This document shows, piece by piece, positions 24,573 through 33,142 of a stretch of 64,000 nucleotides of DNA. Source of the DNA: Streptomyces sp. NRRL S-455 (lineage in GTDB: Bacteria > Actinomycetota > Actinomycetes > Streptomycetales > Streptomycetaceae). The notes below the pieces were generated by a model. That model had not been told where the DNA came from. It saw only the letters and a program-made list of their open reading frames with translations, and did no database searches. Both the position numbers and the translations under genes were made by a program. The stretch lies in contig NZ_JOCT01000025.1 in the NCBI RefSeq assembly GCF_000717875.1, forward strand, positions 47,115-111,114, in the 5' to 3' direction. Positions within the stretch are counted from its first letter, which is position 1; every line of letters starts with the position of its first letter.

Positions 24573-25700
24573 ATGCGTGTCGTCATCGTGACCGAATCCT
24601 TTCCCCCCGACGTGAACGGCGTGGCCCACTGCGCGCTCCAGACCGCCCGGCACCTCGTCGATCGCGGTCACGCCCCCGTCGTCGTCGCCCCGGCCCCGGC
24701 TCCCGGGAACAAGCCCGCCGCCGACGTTCCGTGCCCCGTCATCCACGTCCCCTCCCTCCCGCTCCCCGGCTACCCGCAGGTTCGTGTGGCCCTCCCCAGC
24801 CGCCGCCTGGCCGCCGCCCTCGTCGAGCACCGTGCCGACGTCGTCCACCTCGCCAGTCCCTTCGTCCTCGGCGTGCGCGGCATGGCCGCCGCCGCTCGCC
24901 TCGGCGTTCCCGCCGTCGCGGTCTACCAGACCGACCTGGCCGGATACGCCCGCACGTACATGGGTGCCGGAGAGGCCGCCGCCTGGCGGCGCATCCGCTC
25001 CGTCCACGGCGCCGCCGACCTCACCCTCGCCCCGTCCACCGCGGCCCTGCGCGACCTGGAGACACACGGGGTCCCCCGGGTCGAGCTGTGGCCGCGCGGC
25101 GTGGACACCGAACGGTTCCGGCCAGACCGCCGCGACGAGGCCCTGCGGCGGGAACTCGCCCCGAACGGTGAGCTGATCGTCGGATACGTCGGCCGGCTCG
25201 CCCCCGAGAAGCAGGTCGAACTCCTCGCCGGTGCCTGCGGCCTGGAGGGCGTCCGGGTCGTGGTCGTCGGCGACGGTCCGAGCCGGCCCGGTCTGGAACA
25301 GGCGCTGCCCGGCGCCGTCTTCCTCGGCCGCCGCACCGGTGACGATCTGGCCCGGGTCTTCGCCTCGCTGGACGTCTTCGCGCACACGGGCCCCTTCGAG
25401 ACCTTCTGCCAGACGGTGCAGGAGGCCATGGCCAGCGGCCTGCCCGTGGTGGCGCCGGCCGCGGGCGGGCCGCTGGACCTGGTCGCCCACGGGCACACCG
25501 GGTTCCTGGTGCCACCGCGCGACGCGACCGCCGTGCGGGACGCGGTGCGGGCCCTCGCCGTCGACCCCGCGCTGCGGGCCGCCTTCGGTGCCGCCGGGCG
25601 CGCCACGGTGGAGGGCCGCACCTGGGCGGCCGTCGGGGACCAGTTGATCGGGCACTACGCGAACGTGCTCGCCGGGCGCAGGACGGCGGTGGCGGCATGA
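24573..25700 (+). CDS. GT4 glycosyltransferase, PimB/MgtA-like mannosyltransferase
   Basis: The 375-residue protein has a GT-B fold. The N-terminal start VVIVTESFPPDVNGVAHCALQTARHL is typical of GDP-mannose-dependent alpha-mannosyltransferases. The C-terminal domain has VGYVGRLAPEKQVELL and the E-x7-E motif ETFCQTVQE near residue 276, followed by GLPVVAPAAGGPLDLV. Relatives in actinobacteria build phosphatidylinositol mannosides and mannosylated glycolipids at the inner face of the membrane. The next gene, another GT4, starts inside its stop codon, and an SGNH hydrolase follows the same way. The three probably act on one glycolipid or glycan; the acceptor is unknown. Confidence 0.88.
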   Translation: MRVVIVTESFPPDVNGVAHCALQTARHLVDRGHAPVVVAPAPAPGNKPAADVPCPVIHVPSLPLPGYPQVRVALPSRRLAAALVEHRADVVHLASPFVLGVRGMAAAARLGVPAVAVYQTDLAGYARTYMGAGEAAAWRRIRSVHGAADLTLAPSTAALRDLETHGVPRVELWPRGVDTERFRPDRRDEALRRELAPNGELIVGYVGRLAPEKQVELLAGACGLEGVRVVVVGDGPSRPGLEQALPGAVFLGRRTGDDLARVFASLDVFAHTGPFETFCQTVQEAMASGLPVVAPAAGGPLDLVAHGHTGFLVPPRDATAVRDAVRALAVDPALRAAFGAAGRATVEGRTWAAVGDQLIGHYANVLAGRRTAVAA

Positions 25701-26893
25701 ACGAGGCACGCTCAGGCATCAGGGCCGGCCAGTCGCTGCGGATCGTCCGGCTCGCGAACTTCGTCGCGCCCGCGTCCGGCGGCCTGCGCACCGCCCTGCG
25801 CGAGCTCGGCAAGGGATTCAGAGAGGCGGGGCACGAACCCGTTCTCGTGGTCCCCGGCGAGCGGTTCAGCGACCGCGAGACCGAGCAGGGGCGGGTGGTC
25901 ACCCTCCCCGGGCCGCTGCTGCCCGGCACCGGCGGGTACCGCGTGCTCGCCGACAGGCGGCGGGTCGCCCGGCTCCTGGAGGAGCTCGCCCCGGACCGGC
26001 TGGAGGTGTCCGACCGTACGACCCTGAGGTGGACCGGCAAGTGGGCGAGGCGGGCGCGCGTCCCGGCCGTGATGGTGTCCCATGAGACCGCCGACGGCGT
26101 GCTGCGCACCTGGGGCCTGCCCGAGGGGGCCGCCCGGCGTGCCGCCGACGCCCTCAACATCCGTACGGCCCACACGTACGCGCGCGTGGTGTGCACCACC
26201 GAGTTTGCCGAGCGGGAGTTCGTGCGGATCGGAGCCCGCAACGTCGTCCGGGCGCCGCTGGGCGTCGACCTGGTGCAGCGGCACCCCGCGCTGCGCGACC
26301 CGGAGGTGCGGGCGCGCCACGCGCGCGGGGACGAGACGCTGCTGGTGATGTGCTCGCGGCTGTCCGTGGAGAAGCGGCCCGGCACGGCGCTCGACGCACT
26401 GGAGGCGCTGCGGCGGCGCGGACGGCGGGCGGTGCTGGTGGTGGCCGGGGACGGCCCGCTGCGCGCCCGGCTCGAACAGCGGGCCCGCGAGAGCGCGCTC
26501 CCGGTCACCTTCCTCGGCCATGTCTCCGACCGCGGGCTGCTCGGCGCGCTCCAGGCGTCCGCCGACGTGGCTCTGGCTCCGGGGCCCGCCGAGACGTTCG
26601 GGCTCGCCGCGCTGGAGGCCATGGCGTGCGGCACGCCCGTCGTGGCGAGCGCGTCGTCCGCGCTGCCCGAGGTGATCGGCTCCGCCGGGGCCGTCGCGGC
26701 GGACCACGGGGAGTCCTTCGCGGATGCCGTGGACCTGCTGCTGGGACACCAGGAGCGGGACCGGCGCGAGGCAGCACGCGCGCGTGCGGAGTGCTTCGGG
26801 TGGGACGCGGCGGTCGACGCGTTTCTCGCCGCGCACGACGCGGCTGTACCTGTGCGTCCTGGGCGTCCGTTCATGCCCCGGGGCGTGGCATGA
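25697..26893 (+). CDS. GT4 glycosyltransferase, second of a coupled pair
   Basis: This is a 398-residue GT-B enzyme, translationally coupled (ATGA) to the preceding glycosyltransferase. The N-terminal acceptor-side motif is IVRLANFVAPASGGLRTALRELGKGF. The donor-binding half has VMCSRLSVEKRPGTALDAL and the E-x7-E motif ETFGLAALE near residue 298, then CGTPVVASASSALPEV. Sequence style places it with capsule or lipid glycosyltransferases using a nucleotide sugar. Donor and acceptor are not deducible. Two adjacent GT4 enzymes suggest two consecutive sugar additions to the same acceptor. Confidence 0.88.
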   Translation: MNEARSGIRAGQSLRIVRLANFVAPASGGLRTALRELGKGFREAGHEPVLVVPGERFSDRETEQGRVVTLPGPLLPGTGGYRVLADRRRVARLLEELAPDRLEVSDRTTLRWTGKWARRARVPAVMVSHETADGVLRTWGLPEGAARRAADALNIRTAHTYARVVCTTEFAEREFVRIGARNVVRAPLGVDLVQRHPALRDPEVRARHARGDETLLVMCSRLSVEKRPGTALDALEALRRRGRRAVLVVAGDGPLRARLEQRARESALPVTFLGHVSDRGLLGALQASADVALAPGPAETFGLAALEAMACGTPVVASASSALPEVIGSAGAVAADHGESFADAVDLLLGHQERDRREAARARAECFGWDAAVDAFLAAHDAAVPVRPGRPFMPRGVA

Positions 26894-27873
26894 GACCCCA
26901 GGGTTTCGCCGGGTCCCCGCGGGGCCCCGGGGCCTCGGCGTCGCTCGGATCCCCGCGGGGGAACGGGGGCCGGGGAGCGGACGAGCCCTCGCGGTTCGTG
27001 GCCCTCGGTGACTCGCTGACCGAGGGCGTGGGGGACCCCGTCAGGGACGGGGCGTGGCGCGGCTGGGCCGCACTGCTGGCCGACGGACTCGTCGAGGAGC
27101 CATGCGGGGCCGACGAGGAGCCCGTCCGGCGCGTCGAGGAACCCGCCCGCTTCACCAACCTCGCGGTGAGCGGGGCGCAGACCCGGGACGTGCTGGAGCG
27201 GCAGCTTCCGGTCGCGCTGGAGCTGCGGCCCGGCCTCGCCTCGGTCGTGGTCGGCGTCAACGACACCCTGCGCTGCACCTTCGACATCCAGTCCGTCGCC
27301 GCCCGGCTCGACCAGGTGTACGCGGCCCTCACCGAGCAGGGCGCGGTCCTGCTCACCGCGTGCCTGCCGGACCCGGGCACGATGCTCGGACTGCCGGGGG
27401 CGCTGGCCCATCCGCTGGCGCGGCGGCAACGGGCCGTGAACACGGTGGTGCACGCCCTGTCCGACCGGTACGGAGCCCTGCACCTGCACGCGTGCGAGGG
27501 CGACTGGATCACGGACCGGGCCATGTGGAGCGCGGACCGGCTGCACCCCGGAGAGCGGGGGCACCGGCAACTGGCCCTGCGCTTCCACACGCTGCTCGCC
27601 GAGCACGGTCTCGCGACCGGGCCCGCGCCGTCGCCCGAGCCGGAGTTCCCCGCCCCCACCAGGTCGGCGAGCCTGTGGTGGCTGGCCACGGCCGGCACCG
27701 GCTGGGTGGCACGCCGGTGCACCGACCTGCTGCCGCAGCTGCTGACCCTCGCCGCCGACGAACTACGGCATCGCGCCCGCGGGACCAGTGCCCGGCTCGA
27801 CCTACGGGCGTCCGCGGCGGTGTCGGCCGCCCTCGCGGCTCTGGCGGTGGCGGAACAGCCCGACGCGGCTTGA
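26890..27873 (+). CDS. SGNH/GDSL hydrolase
   Basis: This is a 327-residue esterase-like protein. Block I FVALGDSLTEGVGDP (nucleophile Ser near residue 40), an oxyanion glycine in NLAVSGAQTRDV, block III GVNDT, and block V SADRLHPGERGH with Asp and His are all present, so the catalytic set looks complete. There is no signal peptide; the first about 35 residues are Gly/Pro-rich and probably disordered. The C-terminal about 70 residues add a helical extension (SLWWLATAGTGWVARRC). It starts within the stop of the GT4 gene (ATGA), so it likely trims or adds an acyl group on the same glycan. It ends 5 bp from the convergent pxpC. Confidence 0.9.
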   Translation: MRPQGFAGSPRGPGASASLGSPRGNGGRGADEPSRFVALGDSLTEGVGDPVRDGAWRGWAALLADGLVEEPCGADEEPVRRVEEPARFTNLAVSGAQTRDVLERQLPVALELRPGLASVVVGVNDTLRCTFDIQSVAARLDQVYAALTEQGAVLLTACLPDPGTMLGLPGALAHPLARRQRAVNTVVHALSDRYGALHLHACEGDWITDRAMWSADRLHPGERGHRQLALRFHTLLAEHGLATGPAPSPEPEFPAPTRSASLWWLATAGTGWVARRCTDLLPQLLTLAADELRHRARGTSARLDLRASAAVSAALAALAVAEQPDAA

Positions 27874-27878
27874 CCGGC

Positions 27879-28748
27879 TCAGCGCCGGCTTACCGTCACG
27901 AAGCGGACCGGCGTGCCGGGAACCGCCTGAGCGGCGGCCGGGAGGTCGGCGGTGTGGACCACCGCGATCACCGGGTAACCCCCGGTGGTCGGGTGGTCGG
28001 CCAGGAACACCACCGGCCTGCCGTCGGGCGGGACCTGGACCGCGCCCAGCACCACGCCCTCGCTGGGCAGTTCGCCGGGCCGGGCCCGCTCCAGAGCGGG
28101 GCCGTCCGTGCGCAGGCCGATGCGGTTGCTCGCGGGGGACACGCGGTAGGGGCGTGACACGAAGGCCCGCACGGCCTCCGGCGTGAACCAGTCGTCGCGC
28201 GGGCCGAGCGTCACCCGCAGGACCAGCTCGTCCGGCGGCGCCGGCTGCGGGGCGACGTCCACGCGCGCGTGCGCGCCCGTCGGCCGGCCCAGGGGCAGCA
28301 CGGTGCCGTCCGCGAGCGGCGCCGGACCGAGCCCCGACAGCAGGTCCGTCGAGCGGCTGCCGAGCACGGGCTCGACGGCGATGCCCCCGGAGATCCCGAC
28401 GTAGGCGCGAACCCCCGACACCGCCGGACCGACGTCCAGCAGCGCGCCGGCGGGCACGCGCACCGGCGCCCCCCACGCGACGGGCCGGCCGTCCACCGTG
28501 ACCCGGCAGGGAGCGCCCGTCACCGCCACGGTGACGGCCGAACGGGGGCGCAGGGCACAGCCGTTGAGGGTCGTCTCCAGCACGGCCGCCCCGGGCGGAT
28601 TGCCGGTCAGCCGGTTGGCGAGGTCCGCGGCGGGCCGGTCCAGGGCGCCGGAGCGGGGCACGCCGAGATGGGCGTGCCCGGGGCGGCCGAGGTCCTGGAC
28701 GGTGGTCAGGGCACCGGCCCGTACGACGGCGAGTGCGCGGTCCGTCAT
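27879..28748 (-). CDS. pxpC: 5-oxoprolinase subunit PxpC (biotin-dependent carboxyltransferase fold)
   Basis: The 289-residue AHS2/KipA-type protein opens with VVRAGALTTVQDLGRPGHAHLGVPRSGALDRPA, the family signature. It continues with VLETTLNGCALR and GDPR-type loop DDWFTPEAVRAF. PxpC works with PxpA and PxpB as the prokaryotic ATP-dependent 5-oxoprolinase, opening 5-oxo-L-proline to L-glutamate in the cytosol. It is the last gene of a minus-strand operon and its start overlaps the pxpB stop by 4 bp (ATGA). The start was set at MTDRALAVVRAG; in-frame sequence upstream lies inside pxpB. Confidence 0.92.
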   Translation of the reverse strand: MTDRALAVVRAGALTTVQDLGRPGHAHLGVPRSGALDRPAADLANRLTGNPPGAAVLETTLNGCALRPRSAVTVAVTGAPCRVTVDGRPVAWGAPVRVPAGALLDVGPAVSGVRAYVGISGGIAVEPVLGSRSTDLLSGLGPAPLADGTVLPLGRPTGAHARVDVAPQPAPPDELVLRVTLGPRDDWFTPEAVRAFVSRPYRVSPASNRIGLRTDGPALERARPGELPSEGVVLGAVQVPPDGRPVVFLADHPTTGGYPVIAVVHTADLPAAAQAVPGTPVRFVTVSRR

Positions 28749-29362
28749 GGGCCCGCCTCGGGGACGAACCGCACCCGGGTGCCCGGTGACAGCAGCGCGG
28801 CCGGCACGCGCGCGTGGTCCCACAGCACGGCGTCCGTCGTGCCGATCAGCTGCCAGCCGCCCGGCGACGAGCGCGGGTACACGCCGGTGTACGGGCCGGC
28901 CAGCGCCACCGAGCCGGCCGGGACGGCCGTGCGCGGGGTGGCCCGGCGCGGCACGTCGTAGCGCGGCGGCAGACCGGTGAGATAACCGAAGCCGGGCGCG
29001 AAGCCGCAGAAGGCCACCCGGAACTCCGTCTCCGCGTGGATGCGGGCGACCTCCCCCTCCGGTACGCCCCAGTGCGCGGCGACGTCGGCCAGGTCCGGGC
29101 CGTCGTAACGCACCGGGATCTCGACCGCCTCACGCCCGCGTGGCGGAACGGGCGGCAGCTCGGCGGCGGTCAGTTCGGCGGCCAGCCGGGCGGGGGAGTC
29201 CAGGCCGTCGAGGAGGACCGTACGGGCCGCCGGGACGATCTCGCGGGCCGACAGCGAACCCTCCGAGCGACGCCGCAGCAGCTCCGCGTGCAGGGCTTGG
29301 GCCTCCTCGCCCGAGGCGACCTCGACGAGCAGGGCGTCCTCGCCGACGGGCAGGACCTTCAT
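28745..29362 (-). CDS. pxpB: 5-oxoprolinase subunit PxpB
   Basis: The 205-residue AHS1/KipI-type protein begins VLPVGEDALLVEVASGEEAQALHAEL. It contains the strongly conserved FCGFAPGFGYLTGLP and the GSVALAGPYTGVYPRSSPGGWQLIG segment. PxpB forms a complex with PxpC; in Bacillus the homologue KipI was first known as a kinase inhibitor, but the metabolic role is the established one for pxpABC operons. Start and stop both overlap neighbours by 4 bp, so all three subunits are translationally coupled and made in proportion. Confidence 0.93.
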   Translation of the reverse strand: MKVLPVGEDALLVEVASGEEAQALHAELLRRRSEGSLSAREIVPAARTVLLDGLDSPARLAAELTAAELPPVPPRGREAVEIPVRYDGPDLADVAAHWGVPEGEVARIHAETEFRVAFCGFAPGFGYLTGLPPRYDVPRRATPRTAVPAGSVALAGPYTGVYPRSSPGGWQLIGTTDAVLWDHARVPAALLSPGTRVRFVPEAGP

Positions 29363-30117
29363 GCGAAGGCCTCCACCCGGACCCCCGACGCCTCCAGCCG
29401 CTCCCGCACCCGCCGCGCCAACTCCACCGCGCCGGGCGTGTCGCCGTGCAGACACAGGGAACGCGCGCGTACCTCGATCCGCGCGCCCGAGTGGGAGACG
29501 ACCTCGCCGGCCCGGGCCAGGGCCAGGGACCGCTCCACGACGGCCTCCGGGTCGGTGACCACGGCACCCTCGTGGGCGCGCGGCACCAGGGTGCCCGCGT
29601 CGGTGTACGCCCGGTCCGCGAACGCCTCGGTGACGACCGGCAGTCCGGCCTTCCCGGCCAGCTCCAGCAGGCGCGAACCGGGCAGGCCGAGCACGGGCAG
29701 CGTGGCGTCCGCGAGGAGCACGCCGTCGACGACCGCGGCGGCCTGCTCCTCGTCGTGCACGACCCGGTTGTAGAGCGCGCCGTGCGGTTTGACGTACGCC
29801 ACGCGGGCACCGGCCGCGCGGGCGAACACCTCCAGGGCGCCGATCTGGTAGGCGACCTCGGCCGCCAGCTCGGCGGGCGGCACGTCCATCGCGCGCCGCC
29901 CGAAACCGGCCAGGTCCCGGTAGGACACCTGGGCGCCGATCCGCACACCGCGCTCCGCCGCCAGCTCGCACACCCGGCGCATGGTGGCCGCGTCCCCGGC
30001 GTGGAAGCCGCACGCCACGTTGGCGCTGGTGACGACGGACAGCAGCCGTTCGTCGTCGGTGAGCCGCCAGCGGCCGAAGCCCTCACCGAGGTCGGCGTTC
30101 AGGTCGATCGAGGTCAC
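29359..30117 (-). CDS. pxpA: 5-oxoprolinase subunit PxpA (LamB/YcsF family)
   Basis: The 252-residue LamB/YcsF-fold enzyme opens with IDLNADLGEGFGRWRLTDDERLLSVVTSANVACGFHAGD, the family fingerprint with the putative active-site Asp and His. It continues with VKPHGALYN and SEAFADRAYTD-like segment (TEAFADRAYTDAGTLVPR). It starts at GTG 30117, with AGGAG about 9 nt upstream, 15 bp after the DUF1445 gene. It is coupled to pxpB through a 4-bp overlap. PxpA is the first of the three subunits needed for 5-oxoproline cleavage. Confidence 0.94.
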   Translation of the reverse strand: MTSIDLNADLGEGFGRWRLTDDERLLSVVTSANVACGFHAGDAATMRRVCELAAERGVRIGAQVSYRDLAGFGRRAMDVPPAELAAEVAYQIGALEVFARAAGARVAYVKPHGALYNRVVHDEEQAAAVVDGVLLADATLPVLGLPGSRLLELAGKAGLPVVTEAFADRAYTDAGTLVPRAHEGAVVTDPEAVVERSLALARAGEVVSHSGARIEVRARSLCLHGDTPGAVELARRVRERLEASGVRVEAFA

Positions 30118-30132
30118 TTGTGGTGTCTCCTG

Positions 30133-30966
30133 TCAGGCCACGCGGTACTGCTCGTCGCGGGCGTCGGTGAGGAACATCTGGCCGGGGGCGTGCGTGAGGG
30201 CGAACGGCGGGCGCGAGGCCATCACGGCCGCCTGCGGGGTCACTCCGCACGCCCAGAACACCGGGATGTCGTCCGGCGCGGCCTCCACCGGGTCGCCGAA
30301 GTCGGGGCTGCCGAGGTCGTCTATGCCGAGGCCGGAGGGATCGCCGCAGTGCACCGGGCTGCCGTGCACCGCCGGCAGCAGAGCGCTCTCGCGGATGGCC
30401 GCCGACAGGTGCCGGGGCGGCACCGGCCGCATCGACACCACCAGCGGTCCGTGCAGCCGCCCTGCCGGACGGCACTGCCGGCTCGTCACGTACATCGGGA
30501 CGTTGCGGCCCTGCTCGACATGGCGGATCGGCACCCCCGCCTCGCTCAGCGCCCACTCGAAGGTGAAGCTGCAGCCGATGAGGAACGACACCAGGTCGTC
30601 CCGCCAGTGGGCGCGCACGTCCGTCGGCTCGTCGACCAGTTCGCCGTCCCGCCACACCCGGTAACGCGGCAGGTCGGTGCGCAGGTCCGCGCCCTCCGCG
30701 AGGACGGTCGTCCAGGAACCGGCGTCCGTGACGTCGAGGACCGGGCAGGGCTTGGGGTTGCGCTGGCAGAACAGCAGCATGTCGTAGGCCCAGTCGGCGG
30801 GCACCGAGATCAGGTTGACCTGCGTGTGGCCCGCCGCGACCCCGGCCGTGGGGCCGGTCAGGCCTGCGCGGAAGCGGGCCCGGGCCGTTTCGGGACTCCA
30901 CCCTTGCGCGTGCTCGTCGACGAGAACCACAGGACGGTCCTCGGTCCCCGTCGTCGTGCGGTTCAC
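30133..30966 (-). CDS. DUF1445 (YcsI-type) putative hydro-lyase / D-glutamate cyclase-like protein
   Basis: This is a 277-residue member of the YcsI/DUF1445 family. Visible family stretches are [64 protein letters not shown], and the C-terminal [33 protein letters not shown]. Mammalian relatives (DGLUCY) convert D-glutamate to 5-oxo-D-proline. Its place directly before pxpABC fits a role in feeding 5-oxoproline chemistry, an inference from context. It overlaps the MFS stop by 4 bp and is 15 bp before pxpA. Confidence 0.9.
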   Translation of the reverse strand: MNRTTTGTEDRPVVLVDEHAQGWSPETARARFRAGLTGPTAGVAAGHTQVNLISVPADWAYDMLLFCQRNPKPCPVLDVTDAGSWTTVLAEGADLRTDLPRYRVWRDGELVDEPTDVRAHWRDDLVSFLIGCSFTFEWALSEAGVPIRHVEQGRNVPMYVTSRQCRPAGRLHGPLVVSMRPVPPRHLSAAIRESALLPAVHGSPVHCGDPSGLGIDDLGSPDFGDPVEAAPDDIPVFWACGVTPQAAVMASRPPFALTHAPGQMFLTDARDEQYRVA

Positions 30967-32264
30967 GTGAGCTCCTTGCCGCGCGTCTCCGGGAGCCCGA
31001 GCAGCGCCAGCGCCGCCAGGCCGTAGCCGATCGCGCCGAAGACCAGCGCGCCGCCCACGCCCCAGCTGTCGGCCAGGAACCCGACCGTGGTCGGGAACAC
31101 GGCGCCCACCGCGCGTCCGGTGTTGTACGTGAAGCCCTGTCCCGTGCCGCGCACCGCGGTCGGGTAGAGCTCGCTCAGGTAGGAGCCGAAGCCGCTGAAG
31201 ATCGCAGACATGCAGAAGCCGAGCGGGAAACCGAGCACCAGGAGCAGGGTGTTGGCACCGCTCGGGATGTTCGCGTACGCCAGGATGCAGATCGCCGAGA
31301 GCAGGGCGAAGAGCCAGATGTTGCGCCGCCGGCCCAGCTTGTCGGTGAGGTAGCCGCCGGTCAGATAGCCGATGAAGGCGCCCGATATCAGGAAGGTCAG
31401 GTAGCCGCCGGTGCCCACGACCGACAGCTCGCGCTCGGACTTCAGGTACGTCGGCACCCAGGTGGCCAGCGTGTAGTAACCGCCCTGGACACCGGTCGAG
31501 AGCAGTACCGCGAACACGGTCGTCCGCAGCAGGCCGGGCTTGAAGATCGCCGTGAAGGAGCCCTTGTCCGCGCTTCGTTCACGGGCGGCGGCGGCCTCGG
31601 GCGCGTCGTGCACACTGCGCCGCAGCCAGACCACCAGCAGCGCGGGCAGCGCCCCGGTCCAGAACATGATGCGCCAGGCCAGGTCGTCGCCGGCCACCGA
31701 GAAGACCAGCGTGTAGACGATCACGGCGAGGCCCCAGCCCACGGCCCAGGAGCTCTGGATCGCGCCGAGCGTGCGGCCCCGGTGCCTGGCGCTCGCGTAC
31801 TCGGCCACCAGGATGGCGCCGACCGCCCACTCGCCGCCGAAACCGAGGCCCTGCAGGGCGCGGAAGACCAGCAGCGTCTCGTAGTTGGGCGCGAAACCGC
31901 AGGCCACGGTGAAGACGGCGTATGTGATCACCGTGATCATCAGTGCCTTGACCCGGCCGATGCGGTCCGCGAGGACACCCGCGAGGGCGCCGCCGATCGC
32001 GGAGACCACCAGGGTGACCGTCGTGAAGAGGCCGGTCTGGCCGCTGTTCAGGCCGAAGTAGGCGGACAGCGCGACCATGCTCAGCGGCAGCGTGAAGTAG
32101 TCGTACGAGTCCAGGGCATAGCCGCCGAAGGCGCCGGCGAACGCGCGGCGGCCACGCGGCCCCAGGGCGCGCAGCCAGCCGAACGCCCCGTCGTCGGAGC
32201 TGGGTTCGGCCGCCGCGGGGCGTGTGTCGTCGGTCAGGGACCGCGGTGGAGGGGTCGTGCTCAT
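30963..32264 (-). CDS. MFS transporter, metabolite:proton symporter type
   Basis: The 433-residue protein has about 12 membrane helices. The [21 protein letters not shown] start of helix 1, [11 protein letters not shown] after helix 2, [19 protein letters not shown] and [13 protein letters not shown] mark it as a sugar/organic-acid symporter of the MFS (MhpT/NanT-like). As first gene of the pxp operon it is the likely uptake system for 5-oxoproline or a related compound. The ATG of [10 protein letters not shown] is chosen, with GAGGTG just upstream. The divergent GntR regulator lies 126 bp away with an operator palindrome between them. Confidence 0.9.
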   Translation of the reverse strand: MSTTPPPRSLTDDTRPAAAEPSSDDGAFGWLRALGPRGRRAFAGAFGGYALDSYDYFTLPLSMVALSAYFGLNSGQTGLFTTVTLVVSAIGGALAGVLADRIGRVKALMITVITYAVFTVACGFAPNYETLLVFRALQGLGFGGEWAVGAILVAEYASARHRGRTLGAIQSSWAVGWGLAVIVYTLVFSVAGDDLAWRIMFWTGALPALLVVWLRRSVHDAPEAAAARERSADKGSFTAIFKPGLLRTTVFAVLLSTGVQGGYYTLATWVPTYLKSERELSVVGTGGYLTFLISGAFIGYLTGGYLTDKLGRRRNIWLFALLSAICILAYANIPSGANTLLLVLGFPLGFCMSAIFSGFGSYLSELYPTAVRGTGQGFTYNTGRAVGAVFPTTVGFLADSWGVGGALVFGAIGYGLAALALLGLPETRGKELT

Positions 32265-32326
32265 GGGCACCTCGCAGAGGGAGGACGGAGGGTGCTTCGG
32301 GGTGAGCCGTGCGAGCACCGTAGAGG

Positions 32327-32339
32327 ATTGTTCAACGAT
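32327..32339. promoter_or_regulatory. GntR/FCD operator palindrome ATTGTTCAACGAT
   Basis: ATnGTT-C-AACnAT is a symmetric 13-mer in the middle of the 126-bp divergent region between the MFS/pxp operon and the GntR gene. Short palindromes of this NGTT-AAC form are usual for FadR-subfamily (FCD) regulators. It would let the regulator control both sides. Confidence 0.65.
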
Positions 32340-32390
32340 TCCTCAATACCCGTGTTGGTTCGTTCTTGTGGTCTGCGGTTGAATTCCGGC

Positions 32391-33086
32391 ATGGCAGAGC
32401 AGCTGAAGGACCTCGCCGACGACCGGGCTCTTCTGGGGCGTACGAGCACCGCCGAGCGGGTCTCCGACATCCTCAGAAGCCGGATCGCCGAGGGCTACTT
32501 CCCTCCGGGGACCCGGCTGTCGGAGGACAGCATCGGCGGTGCGCTCGGCGTCTCCCGCAACACGTTGCGCGAGGCGTTCCGGCTGCTCACGCACGAACGC
32601 CTGCTCGTCCATGAGCTGAACCGGGGCGTCTTCGTCCGGGTCCTGACCGTGGAGGACGTCGAGGACATCTACCGCACCCGGCAACTGGTCGAGTGCGCCG
32701 TGGTCCGGAGCCTGGGGCAGCCGCCGTACGCTCTCGAGGGGCTGGCCGCCGCCGTGGAGGAGGGAAGGCGGGCGGCTCGTGAAGGCGACTGGAAGGGAGT
32801 GGGCACGGCGAACATCCACTTCCACCGGGAACTGGTCGCGCTGGCCGCGAGCGAGCGCACCGACGAGCTGATGCGCAGCGTCTTCGCCGAACTGCGCCTC
32901 GCTTTCCACGTGGTGGACGACCCGCAGCGGCTGCACGAGCCCTATATCGCCAGAAACGCCGCGATTCTTCAGGCCCTTCAGGAGGGGGACCGTGAGCAGG
33001 CCGCGAGCCTGCTCGCCGGTTACCTCCACGACTCGCTGGAGCGGCTCGTCGGGGTGTACCGCCGTCGCGTCGGTGAGGACGGCTGA
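32391..33086 (+). CDS. GntR-family regulator, FadR/FCD subgroup
   Basis: The 231-residue protein has an N-terminal winged helix (RVSDILRSRIAEGYFPPGTRLSEDSIGGALGVSRNTLREAFRLLTHERLLVHELNRGVFV, residues 20-80). It is followed by an all-helical FCD domain with the metal/ligand residues in DVEDIYRTRQLVECAVV, NIHFHRELV, and the late H in YLHDSLERLV. FCD regulators bind organic acids and are usually repressors of the divergent catabolic operon. Here that is the MFS-DUF1445-pxpABC operon, so the likely inducer is 5-oxoproline or a relative. It is the only gene between the operator and the condensin-like cassette. Confidence 0.9.
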   Translation: MAEQLKDLADDRALLGRTSTAERVSDILRSRIAEGYFPPGTRLSEDSIGGALGVSRNTLREAFRLLTHERLLVHELNRGVFVRVLTVEDVEDIYRTRQLVECAVVRSLGQPPYALEGLAAAVEEGRRAAREGDWKGVGTANIHFHRELVALAASERTDELMRSVFAELRLAFHVVDDPQRLHEPYIARNAAILQALQEGDREQAASLLAGYLHDSLERLVGVYRRRVGEDG

Positions 33087-33104
33087 GGAGCCGCACCGCG
33101 CCGT

Positions 33105-33135
33105 TTGGGTCGATGTCAGACCCAGGACCTAGTCT
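33105..33135 (+). promoter_or_regulatory. Promoter of the condensin-like cassette with internal inverted repeat
   Basis: TTGGGT (33105-33110) and TAGTCT (33130-33135) could be -35 and -10 boxes, 19 bp apart. TGGGTC and GACCCA form an inverted repeat (33106-33111 and 33119-33124) between them. The -10 box ends 7 nt before the GTG at 33143, predicting a leaderless transcript. A repressor binding the palindrome would block the promoter. Confidence 0.45.
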
Positions 33136-33142
33136 GTGCACC

